Notes: a model not told the origin generated them from the letters alone. 50,870 nucleotides of DNA from Clostridia bacterium (GCA_017403065.1 JAFQOT010000001.1:1-50870), one strand, 5' to 3'. Positions 17,244 to 26,894 are shown, counted from the stretch's first letter. A program made the numbers and translations.

Positions 17244-17865
17244 AAAAGAAAAAACTCTGATAGCAGTTGAAAGACTGGAAAAATTGTATCCTCAGGCGAT
17301 TTGCTCATTGGATTACAAGGATGCTTTTCAGTTGTTAATTGCTACGAGACTTTCGGCGCAGTGTACAGATAAAAGGGTAAATTTGGTAACACCGCAGCTT
17401 TTTAAAGAATTTCCCGATGCTTTAAGTATGTCAAATGCTGATATAAAAAGGGTAGAACAGCTTATTAAAACCTGCGGTCTTTACAAAACAAAGGCAAGAG
17501 ATTTGGTGGCGATAGGTCGAAAAATCGTATCTGATTTCGGTGGCAGGGTTCCTGATACTATAGAGGAGCTTGTCACCCTTTCAGGAGTGGGAAGAAAAAC
17601 GGCTAACCTTGTTTGCGGTGATATTTACAAAAAGCCGGCAGTTGTTACTGATACGCATTTTATTAGAATTTGTAACCGTTTAGGTCTTGTAAAAACCGTT
17701 AATCCAATAAAGGTAGAAATGGAAATGCGAAAGCTTTTGCCTGATGAAAAATCTAATGATTTCTGTCATAGAACAGTACTTTTCGGCAGAGATATATGTT
17801 GTGCAAGAAGTCCTAAATGTAATGAGTGTGTTTTGTCAGATATATGCCCAAAAATAAATGTATGA
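17236..17865 (+). CDS. nth: Endonuclease III (DNA glycosylase/AP lyase)
   Basis: Nth removes oxidised pyrimidines and nicks at abasic sites in base excision repair. The 209-aa length is typical. The helix-hairpin-helix LSGVGRKTAN lies at 115-124 with catalytic Lys121, and the catalytic aspartate is D139 in VVTDTHF. The 4Fe-4S cluster spacing C-x6-C-x2-C-x5-C is complete at C188, C195, C198 and C204. The ATG lies inside the end of the EIIC-like gene, so translation is probably coupled. Confidence 0.95.
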   Translation: MRKKEKTLIAVERLEKLYPQAICSLDYKDAFQLLIATRLSAQCTDKRVNLVTPQLFKEFPDALSMSNADIKRVEQLIKTCGLYKTKARDLVAIGRKIVSDFGGRVPDTIEELVTLSGVGRKTANLVCGDIYKKPAVVTDTHFIRICNRLGLVKTVNPIKVEMEMRKLLPDEKSNDFCHRTVLFGRDICCARSPKCNECVLSDICPKINV

Positions 17866-17894
17866 TTGAAATATAGAAAAATTTATGATAAAAT
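17866..17894 (+). promoter_or_regulatory. Sigma-A promoter of the nucleotidyltransferase
   Basis: TTGAAA (17866-17871), 17 nt, TAAAAT (17889-17894), beginning immediately after the nth stop. Confidence 0.75.
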
Positions 17895-17942
17895 ATTTTT
17901 GCAGATAAAATTGAATTTTAATTGTTTTTTCAGGGGGTAATT

Positions 17943-18824
17943 ATGTCTAAGGATATTACTTTAGTTGTAATGGCAGCCGGTATGGGCAGCCGTTTTGGCG
18001 GACTTAAGCAAATTGAGCCTATTGGAAAAAACGGCGAGGTTTTGCTTGATTATTCTGTTTACGACGCTGTAAAGGCTGGCTTTACTAAGGTCGTATTTGT
18101 TATTAAGCACCAAATTGAAAATGATTTTAAGGCTATAATAGGCAAACGGATTGCAAAAAGGGTAAAGGTGGAATATGTATATCAGGAAACCGATGCTCTG
18201 CCAAAGGGTTATACCTGTCCTGCTGACAGAGTTAAGCCTTGGGGTACAGCCCATGCAATTCTTTGCTGTAAGGATGTTGTTAAAGAGCCTTTTGCTGTTA
18301 TAAATGCGGACGATTATTACGGACGTACAGCCTTTGAAAAAATGGCGCAATTTTTGCTTGATGATAACAATGATTACAGTATGGTTGGATTCCGTCTGGA
18401 AAACACCTTAACCGAAAACGGATATGTTTCAAGGGGTGTTTGCGAAACCGAAAACGGAATTTTAAAAAGCGTTACCGAAAGAACAAAAATTTTAGACTGC
18501 AAATATACCGAGGATGATGGAAAAAGCTGGATAGAATTGTCCCCAAAAGCGCTTGTTTCTATGAATTTATGGGGCTTTAGAACCGATATTTTTGATTATA
18601 TTGAAGAAGGCTTTAAGAAATTTTTGGATGAAAATATTTCTGAGATTAAATCAGAATATTATTTACCAAGCGTTGTATCCCAACTTATAGAAAATGGAAT
18701 AAAAACCGTTAAGGTCTTAGTTGCGGAGGATAAATGGTACGGCGTTACATACAAAGAGGATAAGCAAATGGTTGTTGATGCTATTTGCAAAATGGCAGAC
18801 GATGGTATGTACGAAGGCATATAA
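17943..18824 (+). CDS. NTP-transferase family sugar nucleotidyltransferase
   Basis: The 293-aa product has the nucleotide-binding loop AAGMGSRFGG at 11-20, then a lysine (LKQ), and the metal-binding INADDYYG block. These features place it in the NTP_transferase (GT-A Rossmann) family that activates sugar 1-phosphates with NTP. It lacks the fixed pattern of RmlA or GalU, and the partner sugar cannot be named. ATG 17943 with AGGGGGT is preferred to the in-frame start at 17922. There are no sugar-pathway neighbours; mscL follows. Confidence 0.75.
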   Translation: MSKDITLVVMAAGMGSRFGGLKQIEPIGKNGEVLLDYSVYDAVKAGFTKVVFVIKHQIENDFKAIIGKRIAKRVKVEYVYQETDALPKGYTCPADRVKPWGTAHAILCCKDVVKEPFAVINADDYYGRTAFEKMAQFLLDDNNDYSMVGFRLENTLTENGYVSRGVCETENGILKSVTERTKILDCKYTEDDGKSWIELSPKALVSMNLWGFRTDIFDYIEEGFKKFLDENISEIKSEYYLPSVVSQLIENGIKTVKVLVAEDKWYGVTYKEDKQMVVDAICKMADDGMYEGI

Positions 18825-18878
18825 TAGTAATGTTTTCGCATGGGCGCGAATCAATATATAAAAAGAGGGGATTTAAAA

Positions 18879-19334
18879 ATGAAAAAGGACAAAAAAGGTT
18901 TTATTACTGAATTTAAGGAGTTTATAATGCGCGGTAACGTATTTGATATGGCTATCGGTGTTATTATTGCTACTTCATTCAGCAAAATTACAGGAAGCTT
19001 GGTAAACAATATTTTTATGCCGCTTTTAGGCTTTATTATCGGCGACATAGATTTAACCAAATGGGATGTTGTTTTATCACCTGCTACTGCTGATAAGGAG
19101 GCAGTTGTTTTAGGTATTGGTACTCTTATTTCTGCAGTTATAGATTTTCTTTTAATTGCTCTTATTATTTTCCTTATGATAAAGATTTTTGCTGTTACTA
19201 AAGAAATAGCTGAAAAGAAATTACTTAAAAAGCAAGCAGAAGAGGAGGCTGCAAAGGAAGAGGCTCCTCCTGCTCCTACAACCGAGGAATTACTTACCCA
19301 AATACTTGCAGAAATCAAAGCTAAAAAAGAATAA
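18879..19334 (+). CDS. mscL: Large-conductance mechanosensitive channel
   Basis: MscL opens under membrane tension to release solutes on osmotic downshock. The 151-aa protein has the N-terminal amphipathic segment and first helix FKEFIMRGNVFDMAIGVIIA, a periplasmic loop with a short DLTKWD stretch, a second helix (LISAVIDFLLIALIIFLMIK) and a charged cytoplasmic helix. A Glu/Ala/Pro-rich linker before the end makes it slightly longer than the 136-aa E. coli form. ATG 18879 is chosen for GAGGGG 8 nt upstream over the start at 18840. A terminator follows. Confidence 0.93.
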   Translation: MKKDKKGFITEFKEFIMRGNVFDMAIGVIIATSFSKITGSLVNNIFMPLLGFIIGDIDLTKWDVVLSPATADKEAVVLGIGTLISAVIDFLLIALIIFLMIKIFAVTKEIAEKKLLKKQAEEEAAKEEAPPAPTTEELLTQILAEIKAKKE

Positions 19335-19368
19335 AATTATAATTGGAATAAGTATCTTGCAAAATTAT

Positions 19369-19408
19369 AACTGCCTGAGTTTTTTTATAAAACTCAGGCA
19401 GTTTTTAT
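19369..19408. terminator. Bidirectional terminator between mscL and malQ
   Basis: AACTGCCTGAGTTTT (19369-19383) pairs over 15 bp with AAAACTCAGGCAGTT (19389-19403) and T-tracts flank it on both sides. Confidence 0.9.
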
Positions 19409-19417
19409 ATGAGTTTT

Positions 19418-20887
19418 TTATCGGTAAGAAGAAAGACGGGAAATTTTGACTTTTAAATTTTCGGTAATATCCTGTTTTTCAAAGCGCCACTCCCAGTTGC
19501 CAAAAGCTATTCCCGGCAAATTTAACCGACTGTGTGAATTTAATTCTAAATAATCCTGAAAAGGAATTATGACTGTATCCGCTTTAGATTCCATAGCGGC
19601 CTTTATTAAGCTTAAAACTGGCGAATTGGTTTGGTCAGCATCTATAAGCTGATTAAACATAATTTTTTCCTTAATTGTTGCCTTTTCGTACCAGCCTAAA
19701 GTAGTGTCATTATCATGAGTACCTGTATAGCAAACACAGTTGCTTCCGAAATTTTGCGGCAAAAAGGGGTCTTCTAAATCTGAATCAAAGGCAAACTGTA
19801 AAATCTTCATATTTGGAAAGCCTGTATCTTTTATTAGCTTTTGAACGTCTTCGCTTTCACCGCCCAAATCTTCTGCGATTATTTCACATTTAGGGATTTT
19901 TTTCATTACTGTATCGAAAAACTCAATCCCCACACCTTTTACCCAACAGCCATTTTTAGCGTCTTTAGAGCCATAGGGAATAGTATAATAGTCGTTAAAA
20001 GCTCTGAAGTGGTCAATCCTTATTACATCATACATTTCTGCAGCGTGTTTAAGTCTGTTTGTCCACCAAGCGTATTCATCCGTTTTCATATATTCCCAGT
20101 CATAAATTGGATTTTCCCATAATTGACCGTTTTGAGAGAATATATCAGGTGGAACTCCTGCAATTAAGGTTGGCTTAAGATCTCTTGATAATTTAAAGCA
20201 GTTGGGATTAGCCCATACATCTGCGCTGTCGCCAGATACATAAAAAGGAATATCACCAATAATTTTGATGCCCTTGTTATTGGCGTATTTTTTTAACTTG
20301 AAATATTGTGAATAAAAAATATACTGTATAATTTTATAATATTCGATTTTTTGGGGGTATTTTGCTTTGAATTTTTGCAAATGTTCAGGAAGTCTGTATT
20401 TCAGTCCGTCTTCCCATTGGGTGTAGGGTAAGCCACACATAACGTCTTTAATTGCCGAAAATACAGCATAATCGTCAAGCCAAAATTCATTTTTTTTACA
20501 AAAGCTTTTAAATTCACGCGTTTCGGTATCAAAGCCTAAAACCGCATCTAAAATAATAGGCTTTTTAAATTCCTTGCTTTTTTCGAAATCAGTATTTTTC
20601 GAAAATTCGCAAGGGGGTATATTGTCAATAATTTCCTTTTCTCTTAAAGCCTCAAGGTCAATATAAAGCATTTCCCCTGCAAAAGAGGCAACAGAGCTGT
20701 AAGGAGAATTACCCTTACCTATGGGGCATAGCGGGAGAATTTGCCAATAGCTTTGACCGGTTTGGGCTAATAAATCTACAAAATCATAGGCTTCCTTACC
20801 TAAAGAGCCAATACCGTGCTTTGATGGAAGTGAAGACAAAGCTAACAGTATACCACATTTTTTAATAGTGTTATCCTTTGACTGCAC
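19418..20887 (-). CDS. malQ: 4-alpha-glucanotransferase (amylomaltase, GH77)
   Basis: MalQ transfers glucan segments between maltodextrins and releases glucose. The 489-aa length is normal. Family blocks are visible in order: LSSLPSKHGIGSLG, YWQILPLCPIG, NSPYSS, then the catalytic stretches IRIDHFRAF (nucleophile Asp), IIAEDLGG (acid/base Glu) and YTGTHDNDT (transition-state Asp). GTG 20887 has AAAGGGG 9 nt upstream; the in-frame TTG at 20896 abuts that site. It overlaps the end of the upstream permease gene by 17 nt and is the last gene of the importer operon, which points to alpha-glucans as the imported substrate. Confidence 0.93.
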   Translation of the reverse strand: MQSKDNTIKKCGILLALSSLPSKHGIGSLGKEAYDFVDLLAQTGQSYWQILPLCPIGKGNSPYSSVASFAGEMLYIDLEALREKEIIDNIPPCEFSKNTDFEKSKEFKKPIILDAVLGFDTETREFKSFCKKNEFWLDDYAVFSAIKDVMCGLPYTQWEDGLKYRLPEHLQKFKAKYPQKIEYYKIIQYIFYSQYFKLKKYANNKGIKIIGDIPFYVSGDSADVWANPNCFKLSRDLKPTLIAGVPPDIFSQNGQLWENPIYDWEYMKTDEYAWWTNRLKHAAEMYDVIRIDHFRAFNDYYTIPYGSKDAKNGCWVKGVGIEFFDTVMKKIPKCEIIAEDLGGESEDVQKLIKDTGFPNMKILQFAFDSDLEDPFLPQNFGSNCVCYTGTHDNDTTLGWYEKATIKEKIMFNQLIDADQTNSPVLSLIKAAMESKADTVIIPFQDYLELNSHSRLNLPGIAFGNWEWRFEKQDITENLKVKISRLSSYR

Positions 20888-21701
20888 CTGCGGCAACCCC
20901 TTTTATTATATACTTTTGACTGAATAAATAAAAAACGATTACAGGTATAATCGACAGCACCAGCATTGCCATCAAAGCGCCCATATCCACCGAACCGTAT
21001 CCGCCTTTAAGGTACTGAACGGCTATAGGAATGGTTTTATAATCGTTACCTATTACTAAATAAGGCAATAAATAGTCATTCCAAATCCACATAGTATTTA
21101 AAATAGCTACTGTTATTGCGGTAGGCTTTAAAATAGGGAAGACAACCCTCCAAAAAAGCTGCAGCGTGTTGCAGCCGTCTATTGTTGCGGCTTCCTCAAT
21201 TCCGAGGGGAACACCTTTAATAAAGCCTGTAAACATAAATACCGAAAGTCCTGCTCCGAAGCCGGTATAGATTAAAATAATACCTAACGGATTATCAAGA
21301 CCTAACACATTAGCAGTTTTTGACATTGTAAACATAACCATTTGAAACGGAACTATCATTGAAAAAATCAAAGCGTAGTATAGAATAGAATTGAAAATGC
21401 CTTTAACCCTTACAATGTACCATGCTGTCATAGATGTGAAAAGTATAATCGAAAAAACAGAAAATACAGTAATAAATAAGGACCATCCAAATGCCGATAA
21501 AAAGCCTGTGCTTTCAAGCCCTGAAATATAATTTGAAATACCTGTAAAGGTATCGCTTGTGGGCAGCATAAAGGGGTCGGAAGCAATAGAAAACTTAATC
21601 TTAAAGGAATTTATCACAACCACGAATACAGGGAAAACAAAAACTGCAGAAAGAAATAAGAGAATAAAAAAATAAATATAATTACTAAGCCTTCTGTTCA
21701 A
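20871..21701 (-). CDS. Sugar ABC transporter permease (MalG-like)
   Basis: This 276-aa inner-membrane subunit of a CUT1-type importer has six hydrophobic helices and the ATPase-coupling EAA loop EEAATIDGCNTLQLFWRVVF followed by PILKP. The C-terminal YIIKGVAAGAVKG is typical of MalG-like permeases. It starts with TTG immediately after the TAA of the preceding permease, so expression probably depends on translational coupling. Confidence 0.9.
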   Translation of the reverse strand: MNRRLSNYIYFFILLFLSAVFVFPVFVVVINSFKIKFSIASDPFMLPTSDTFTGISNYISGLESTGFLSAFGWSLFITVFSVFSIILFTSMTAWYIVRVKGIFNSILYYALIFSMIVPFQMVMFTMSKTANVLGLDNPLGIILIYTGFGAGLSVFMFTGFIKGVPLGIEEAATIDGCNTLQLFWRVVFPILKPTAITVAILNTMWIWNDYLLPYLVIGNDYKTIPIAVQYLKGGYGSVDMGALMAMLVLSIIPVIVFYLFSQKYIIKGVAAGAVKG

Positions 21702-22547
21702 TTAGCTTTCTACCTCTTTTCTGCGTGTAATATTCAGTTGAATAAGGGAAATCAGCGCAACTATTATAAAAAATACAACTGCCTTTGCCTGTCCCACACC
21801 CTCATAGCCTACTCGTCCGTAAAAGGTGTTGTAAATATTCAGCGCCAGCATTTCTGTTCTGCCCGAGGGGGCGCCTGCTGTAAGGCTTAAATTTTGGTCA
21901 AAAAGCTTAAAAGAATTTGTTATGGTTAAAAATAAGCAAATAGTAATTGAGGGCATAACCGACGGTATAATAATTTTAAAAAGGGTAGTAAAGGAATTTG
22001 CTCCGTCAACCTTTGCCGCTTCGGTAATATCGGTAGGAATATTTTGTATTCCTGCAATATAAATTATCATCATATAGCCTATCATTTGCCAATTCATAAG
22101 GATTATAAGCCCCCAAAAGCCAAAGCTTTCGTTGGAGGTTATTGAATATTGAAAGTTATACAAAATACCGTTTATAATTACCTGCCAAATATATCCTAAA
22201 ACTATTCCGCCAATTAAATTCGGCATAAAGAAAACAGTTCTGAAAATATTTGTTCCAGGTAATGACCTTGTGAGAAGTAAGGCGAGTGAAAAAGCAATTA
22301 CATTTATAGACAATACCGAAATTAGCGAAAATTTAACAGTAAACCATAATGAGCTTAAAAATCCTGTATCCTCTGAAAAGGCTTTGATATAATTATCAAA
22401 GCCGACAAAGGTGGCATCTGTAACGGTTGTGAATTGGGTAAAGGATAGGGCTAACCCCATAATGAAAGGTACTGCAAAAGAAATTAAAAAGGCTATTAGT
22501 GTTGGCAGTACAAATATGGGAAAATATTTTTTTGCTGAAATATTCAT
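21702..22547 (-). CDS. Sugar ABC transporter permease (MalF/UgpA-like)
   Basis: The 281-aa permease has six predicted membrane helices and the EAA loop EAAKVDGANSFTTLFKIIIP. It pairs with the MalG-like subunit to form the channel. The ATG overlaps the TAA of the solute-binding protein gene by one base (TAATG). Confidence 0.9.
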   Translation of the reverse strand: MNISAKKYFPIFVLPTLIAFLISFAVPFIMGLALSFTQFTTVTDATFVGFDNYIKAFSEDTGFLSSLWFTVKFSLISVLSINVIAFSLALLLTRSLPGTNIFRTVFFMPNLIGGIVLGYIWQVIINGILYNFQYSITSNESFGFWGLIILMNWQMIGYMMIIYIAGIQNIPTDITEAAKVDGANSFTTLFKIIIPSVMPSITICLFLTITNSFKLFDQNLSLTAGAPSGRTEMLALNIYNTFYGRVGYEGVGQAKAVVFFIIVALISLIQLNITRRKEVES

Positions 22548-23893
22548 TATTTGGATTCATCTTTCCATTTATCAATAATAGTTTTGCGTACGTCGTCCCA
22601 GGTTTTATTACCCTGAACATAATCTAAAAGGTCGCTTCCAATACTTTTTTTGTAGTTTTCACTTGGCATAGCGGTGAACACCCAAGGGATACTTTTTAAA
22701 GAGTTATCGTTCATATATCTTGAAATTTCACGCGCAAGGGGATCATCGGGTAATTCATCCTCGTTAAAGGTATTGAAAGGGGTAATGAAATTTAATTCCT
22801 CTGTGACATATTTTTTACCCGTACTGCTTGAAAAAAGCCATTCTAAAAAGTCTAAGGATGCTTTTTGTTGCTCTTTGGTAGAATTTTTATTTATTGCAAG
22901 ATAGTTTTCTGTACCTACGCAAATACCTTGACTTTCTTCACCCTCTATACCGGTATAAATGGGTAGCATTTTAATAGCATCCGCTTTTACGGTATTACCT
23001 TTAACACCTGAGATTTGGGACCACGCCCAGTTGCCGTTTTGAACCATTGCAACCTCACCTAAGGCAAATTCTGCCATAGAATCTGCAACTGATTTTGAGC
23101 CTAAAAGGGTTTTCGCGGTGGAGGAATTATTTACATACAAATCGAAAATATTTTCGAAATTCTTTGAATATTTATATTCAATATTTTTCGCATCCAGGAG
23201 GTTTAAGGTAGGGTCGGTATCCTTGTTGATTTGAGAAGCCTCATAATAAAGGGGAATGTTTAAAAGATGTGTTTGCCAACGCCAATCCTCTCCTGTAGTA
23301 AGGGAGGTGGAGGCAAATACGCCTTTAATACCCAATTTATCCTTATGCTTTGTCATATCCTCAACAACGGTTTTAAGGCTTTCAAAATTCTTTATTTCTT
23401 TTGTAGAATTTATTTCGGTTTGACGGTCTTTTAATGCGAAGTATTTATTTAATATATCGTTATTGTAAATTATACCGTAGCCCTCAACCACATAAGGAAT
23501 TGCATAAACGCCCCCGTCATCCATAATAGCTAAGGATTTATCAGATAAAAATGAATAAAGTTGGCTATCCTTAATATCAAGGCAGTAATCGTCCCATGCA
23601 TCATAGCCTATAGGTCCGTTAACCTGAAAAATTGTGGGTGCATTTGTTTTTGCAATTTCAGATTTTAAGGTTTGTTCGTAAGTGTTGGCGGCGGCAGTTA
23701 CCACTTTTACTTTTATACCTTTTTCTTCCTCATATTTTTGTGCTAATTCCTCATAAGCGGCTGCCGATTCGGGCTTGAAATTTAAAAAATAAACCTGTGC
23801 GGCATTGTCTTTTTCACCACAGCCTGCAAGACTCAGGCAAGTAATAATAGAAATCAGCGCCAAAATAAAGGATAAAACTCTTTTTTTAAACAT
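22547..23893 (-). CDS. Sugar ABC transporter solute-binding lipoprotein
   Basis: The 448-aa lipoprotein has a positively charged start (MFKKR), a hydrophobic core and the lipobox LAGC with acylated Cys25. The mature part is a family-1 (MalE-like) extracellular binding fold: an early VYFLNFKPES strand, EELAQKYEEEKGIKV, and YAIPYVVEGYGIIYNND near the hinge. ATG 23893 follows a perfect AGGAGG, so the longer reading up to 23935 is unlikely. No ATPase gene is in the operon. In Firmicutes such CUT1 importers commonly share one MsmX/MsmK-type ATPase encoded elsewhere. Confidence 0.9.
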   Translation of the reverse strand: MFKKRVLSFILALISIITCLSLAGCGEKDNAAQVYFLNFKPESAAAYEELAQKYEEEKGIKVKVVTAAANTYEQTLKSEIAKTNAPTIFQVNGPIGYDAWDDYCLDIKDSQLYSFLSDKSLAIMDDGGVYAIPYVVEGYGIIYNNDILNKYFALKDRQTEINSTKEIKNFESLKTVVEDMTKHKDKLGIKGVFASTSLTTGEDWRWQTHLLNIPLYYEASQINKDTDPTLNLLDAKNIEYKYSKNFENIFDLYVNNSSTAKTLLGSKSVADSMAEFALGEVAMVQNGNWAWSQISGVKGNTVKADAIKMLPIYTGIEGEESQGICVGTENYLAINKNSTKEQQKASLDFLEWLFSSSTGKKYVTEELNFITPFNTFNEDELPDDPLAREISRYMNDNSLKSIPWVFTAMPSENYKKSIGSDLLDYVQGNKTWDDVRKTIIDKWKDESK

Positions 23894-24055
23894 ATAAAAA
23901 CCTCCTAAAAATATTTCTTTTATTACTATTGCCAAAAATTGAAAATTTATAAAAATTATTTAATATTGCTTGCTTTTGTATGCGGTTTATTATAAAATTA
24001 GAATATATTAACATTTCTTTCACTTTTCCGTATTATGTATTGCGGAGGTGGAAAA

Positions 24056-24742
24056 ATGCTTAAAAAAAGACGAAACGGTAAATATCATTTCAGAATAATA
24101 TGTATTATATTGATTATTGTTTCAATTTTACTTTCGGTTGTTTGTTATAAAATGCATCCTGTTTTGATGCGTTATGCAGTAAGCGTTGCAGAAACTATAA
24201 TGCTTAATTCTGCTAACGAATCGGTGCTTAAAATCCTTGAGGACGAGGATATAACCTATGATGATATTGTAAAGCTTACATATAATGATGACGGATATGT
24301 TACAAGCCTTGAAATTGATGTTTACAAGGTAAATTTTCTTAAAAGTAAAATTTCTAATACTATTTCTTCTGTGATTTCTGATAAAGAGCATTACGATTTG
24401 GGTGTGCCTGTGGGAAGTTTTTTTAATAACGATTTTACTAATGGTTTTGGCCCGCGTATAAAGTTTAAAATGCAGGTTACTACAACTGCTTTTGTTGATT
24501 TTAGTCACGAATTTCGCTCTGCGGGGATAAATCAGGTGCTTCATATCATTAAAATAAATATGAATATCAGGGGTAGTCTTGTAGTAGTGGGGTATTCTAA
24601 GAGTATAAATACTTCTTCATCGGCTATTGCGGCTCAAACCGTAATTGTAGGAAAAAGCCCTGAGGCATTTACAAGCGTTGTTGAAAGCCCGACTGATAAT
24701 ACAGGCGGACTGATAAATGATTACGGCGCTATTGCAGAATAG
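24056..24742 (+). CDS. yunB: Sporulation protein YunB
   Basis: The 228-aa product has a basic N-terminus, one membrane helix (about 12-34), then an extracytoplasmic domain with the YunB pattern: LKILEDEDITYDDIV, IPVG-like LGVPVGSFF, GFGPRIKFKM, SHEFRSAGINQ and TVIVGKSPE. In Bacillus subtilis yunB is a sigma-E gene needed for normal spore formation, so this is evidence that the host sporulates. ATG 24056 follows GGAGGTGG. It is divergent from the sugar importer operon. ligA starts 22 nt after its stop. Confidence 0.85.
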   Translation: MLKKRRNGKYHFRIICIILIIVSILLSVVCYKMHPVLMRYAVSVAETIMLNSANESVLKILEDEDITYDDIVKLTYNDDGYVTSLEIDVYKVNFLKSKISNTISSVISDKEHYDLGVPVGSFFNNDFTNGFGPRIKFKMQVTTTAFVDFSHEFRSAGINQVLHIIKINMNIRGSLVVVGYSKSINTSSSAIAAQTVIVGKSPEAFTSVVESPTDNTGGLINDYGAIAE

Positions 24743-24764
24743 AAAAATATTTGTAGGAGAAAAT

Positions 24765-26735
24765 ATGGACATTAAAACTGCTGAAAACAGAATTAAAGAA
24801 TTAAGCCAACTTTTGAAGTATCATAATATAAAATATTATATTGAGGATGCTCCTGAAATTGAGGATTATCAGTATGATGCTATGCTTCGCGAGCTTGAAG
24901 ATTTAGAAAAAGAATTTCCTCAGTTTTTAAAGGAGGATTCGCCTACACAAAATGTGGGCGGCGCAGCTTTGCGTCTTTTTTCTCCCGTAGAGCATAGGGT
25001 TAAAATGGAAAGCCTTCAGGACGTTTTTAATTTTGACGAGCTGCGTACCTTTGCTGAAAAAATCGATACTGATAAAACCGAATTTTCTGTAGAGCCTAAA
25101 ATCGACGGTCTTTCTGTATCATTAGAGTACCGACACGGTTTATTTTATCGCGGTTCTACAAGAGGCGACGGTGTCACAGGTGAGGATGTTACCGCCAATC
25201 TGCTGCAAATTAAATCTATACCTAAATCTATTGATTTTTCTGATGATTTAGAGGTCAGGGGAGAGGTATTTATGCCTCGCGAAAGCTTTTTAAAGCTTTT
25301 AAAACGTCAGGAATTGATGGGTGAAAATCCCGCTAAAAATCCAAGAAATGCGGCGGCAGGTTCTCTTAGGCAGAAAAATCCTAAGGTTACTGCAGAGCGC
25401 GAGCTTGATATATTTGTTTTTAATATTCAAAGCATAAGCGGTAAGGAATTTAATTCCCATATTGAATCCTTGGATTTTTTAAAGTCTTTAGGTTTTAACA
25501 CATTACCAAGCTATAAAAAATGTAATAATGTTAATGAGGTTATTGCAGAAATTGAGCGTATTGGTAATCAAAGGGGTAATTTACCTTTCGATATTGACGG
25601 TGCTGTAGTAAAGGTTGATAAGCTTTCATACCGCGACGAGTTGGGTAGCACCTCTAAATTTCCTAAGTGGGCGGTAGCTTTTAAATATCCGCCTGAAGAA
25701 AAAGAAACAATTCTAAAAAGTATAGAAATTAACGTAGGCAGAACAGGAGCATTGACACCAACCGCTGTTTTTGAGCCTATTATGTTAGCGGGCACTTCGG
25801 TTTCCCGAGCAACCTTGCATAATGAGGATTTTATAAATTCAAAACGTATAGGTATAGGTGATACTATTGTTGTACGTAAAGCAGGGGATATTATACCTGA
25901 GGTTTTAAGCGTTAAAAAGCATAGTGAAAGCTCTCAAACATTTAAAATGCCGACAGTTTGTCCCTCCTGTAATTCCCCTGTATTCAGGGAGGAAGGTGAG
26001 GCGGTAATCCGCTGCACAAATGCTGAATGCCCCGCCCAGCTTTTACGTCATTTAATTCATTTCACTTCGCGTGACGCTATGGATATTGAGGGCTTAGGTC
26101 CTGCTGTTTTAGAGCAGCTTTTAGATAACGGTTTAATTAGCGATATAGTGGATTTGTATGCCTTGGATTTTGAAAAGGCGGCAAAGCTTGAACGTTCTGG
26201 GCAGAAGAGTATGGAAAATTTAAAAAATGCCATAGAAGCCTCAAAACAAAATGATGTTTCCCGTTTGATTTTCGCTTTTGGTATACGTCATATCGGCTCG
26301 AAGGCGGCTAAGCTTTTAGCTGAGCATTTTGGAAATATTGACGCTATTATGAATGCCACTATAGATGAAATTGAGGCTATTGATGGATTTGGTCATATTT
26401 TAGCCGAGTCTGTTTTTGACTTTTTCTCTCTTGACGGTACTAAGGAAATGGTTGAAAAACTGCGCGGCTTAGGTGTAAATATGAAATCCTTAAAGGAAGT
26501 AAAGGATAATAGATTTTTTGGTAAAACCTTTGTTCTTACTGGTACTCTTCCTACCTATTCACGAAAAGAGGCTTCGGATATTATTGAAAGCTTGGGCGGT
26601 AAAACCTCCTCCTCGGTTTCTGCAAAAACAGATTACGTTTTAGCGGGCGAGGAAGCTGGTAGCAAGCTTTTAAAGGCGCAAAAATTAGGCGTTACTGTAA
26701 TTGATGAAAACAAATTTAATAAAATGATTAAATAA
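24765..26735 (+). CDS. ligA: NAD+-dependent DNA ligase
   Basis: LigA seals nicks in replication and repair using NAD+. The 656-aa protein has all its domains: Ia (YHNIKYYIEDAPEI), the adenylation site with Lys112 in EPKIDGLS, the RGDGVTGEDVT motif, the OB fold (VGRTGALTPTA), a zinc finger with four cysteines (CPSC and CTNAEC), helix-hairpin-helix repeats and a C-terminal BRCT domain (FFGKTFVLTGTLP). ATG 24765 follows AGGAG. It is probably cotranscribed with yunB. Confidence 0.96.
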   Translation: MDIKTAENRIKELSQLLKYHNIKYYIEDAPEIEDYQYDAMLRELEDLEKEFPQFLKEDSPTQNVGGAALRLFSPVEHRVKMESLQDVFNFDELRTFAEKIDTDKTEFSVEPKIDGLSVSLEYRHGLFYRGSTRGDGVTGEDVTANLLQIKSIPKSIDFSDDLEVRGEVFMPRESFLKLLKRQELMGENPAKNPRNAAAGSLRQKNPKVTAERELDIFVFNIQSISGKEFNSHIESLDFLKSLGFNTLPSYKKCNNVNEVIAEIERIGNQRGNLPFDIDGAVVKVDKLSYRDELGSTSKFPKWAVAFKYPPEEKETILKSIEINVGRTGALTPTAVFEPIMLAGTSVSRATLHNEDFINSKRIGIGDTIVVRKAGDIIPEVLSVKKHSESSQTFKMPTVCPSCNSPVFREEGEAVIRCTNAECPAQLLRHLIHFTSRDAMDIEGLGPAVLEQLLDNGLISDIVDLYALDFEKAAKLERSGQKSMENLKNAIEASKQNDVSRLIFAFGIRHIGSKAAKLLAEHFGNIDAIMNATIDEIEAIDGFGHILAESVFDFFSLDGTKEMVEKLRGLGVNMKSLKEVKDNRFFGKTFVLTGTLPTYSRKEASDIIESLGGKTSSSVSAKTDYVLAGEEAGSKLLKAQKLGVTVIDENKFNKMIK

Positions 26736-26737
26736 TA

Positions 26738-26766
26738 TTGACATTTTGTTATTTTAGTAATAAAAT
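26738..26766 (+). promoter_or_regulatory. Sigma-A promoter of the FMN riboswitch-ribU unit
   Basis: TTGACA (26738-26743), 17 nt, TAAAAT (26761-26766). Transcription would start about 15 nt before the riboswitch P1 stem. Confidence 0.85.
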
Positions 26767-26787
26767 AAATGTATTGAAAAATTGATA

Positions 26788-26894
26788 ATCTTCAGGGCGA
26801 GGCGAAATTCCTCACCGGTGGTAAAGCCCACGAGCCATTTTGGTTGATTTGGTGAAATTCCAAAGCCGACAGTACAGTCTGGATGAAAGAAGAT
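26788..26894 (+). ncRNA. FMN riboswitch (RFN element)
   Basis: The RFN consensus is plain: ATCTTC (26788-26793) closes P1 with GAAGAT (26889-26894). Inside lie GGGCGAGGCGAAATTCC, ACCGGTGGTAAAGCCCACGAGCC and GGTGAAATTCCAAAGCCGACAGT, followed by AGTCTGGATGA. FMN binding normally favours the downstream terminator and shuts off riboflavin uptake genes. Confidence 0.96.

Noticed and set aside
23894..24055. Promoters for the sugar importer operon and for yunB
   Set aside because: Several AT-rich -10-like words occur but none has a convincing partner; no sigma-E-type site for yunB could be placed with confidence.
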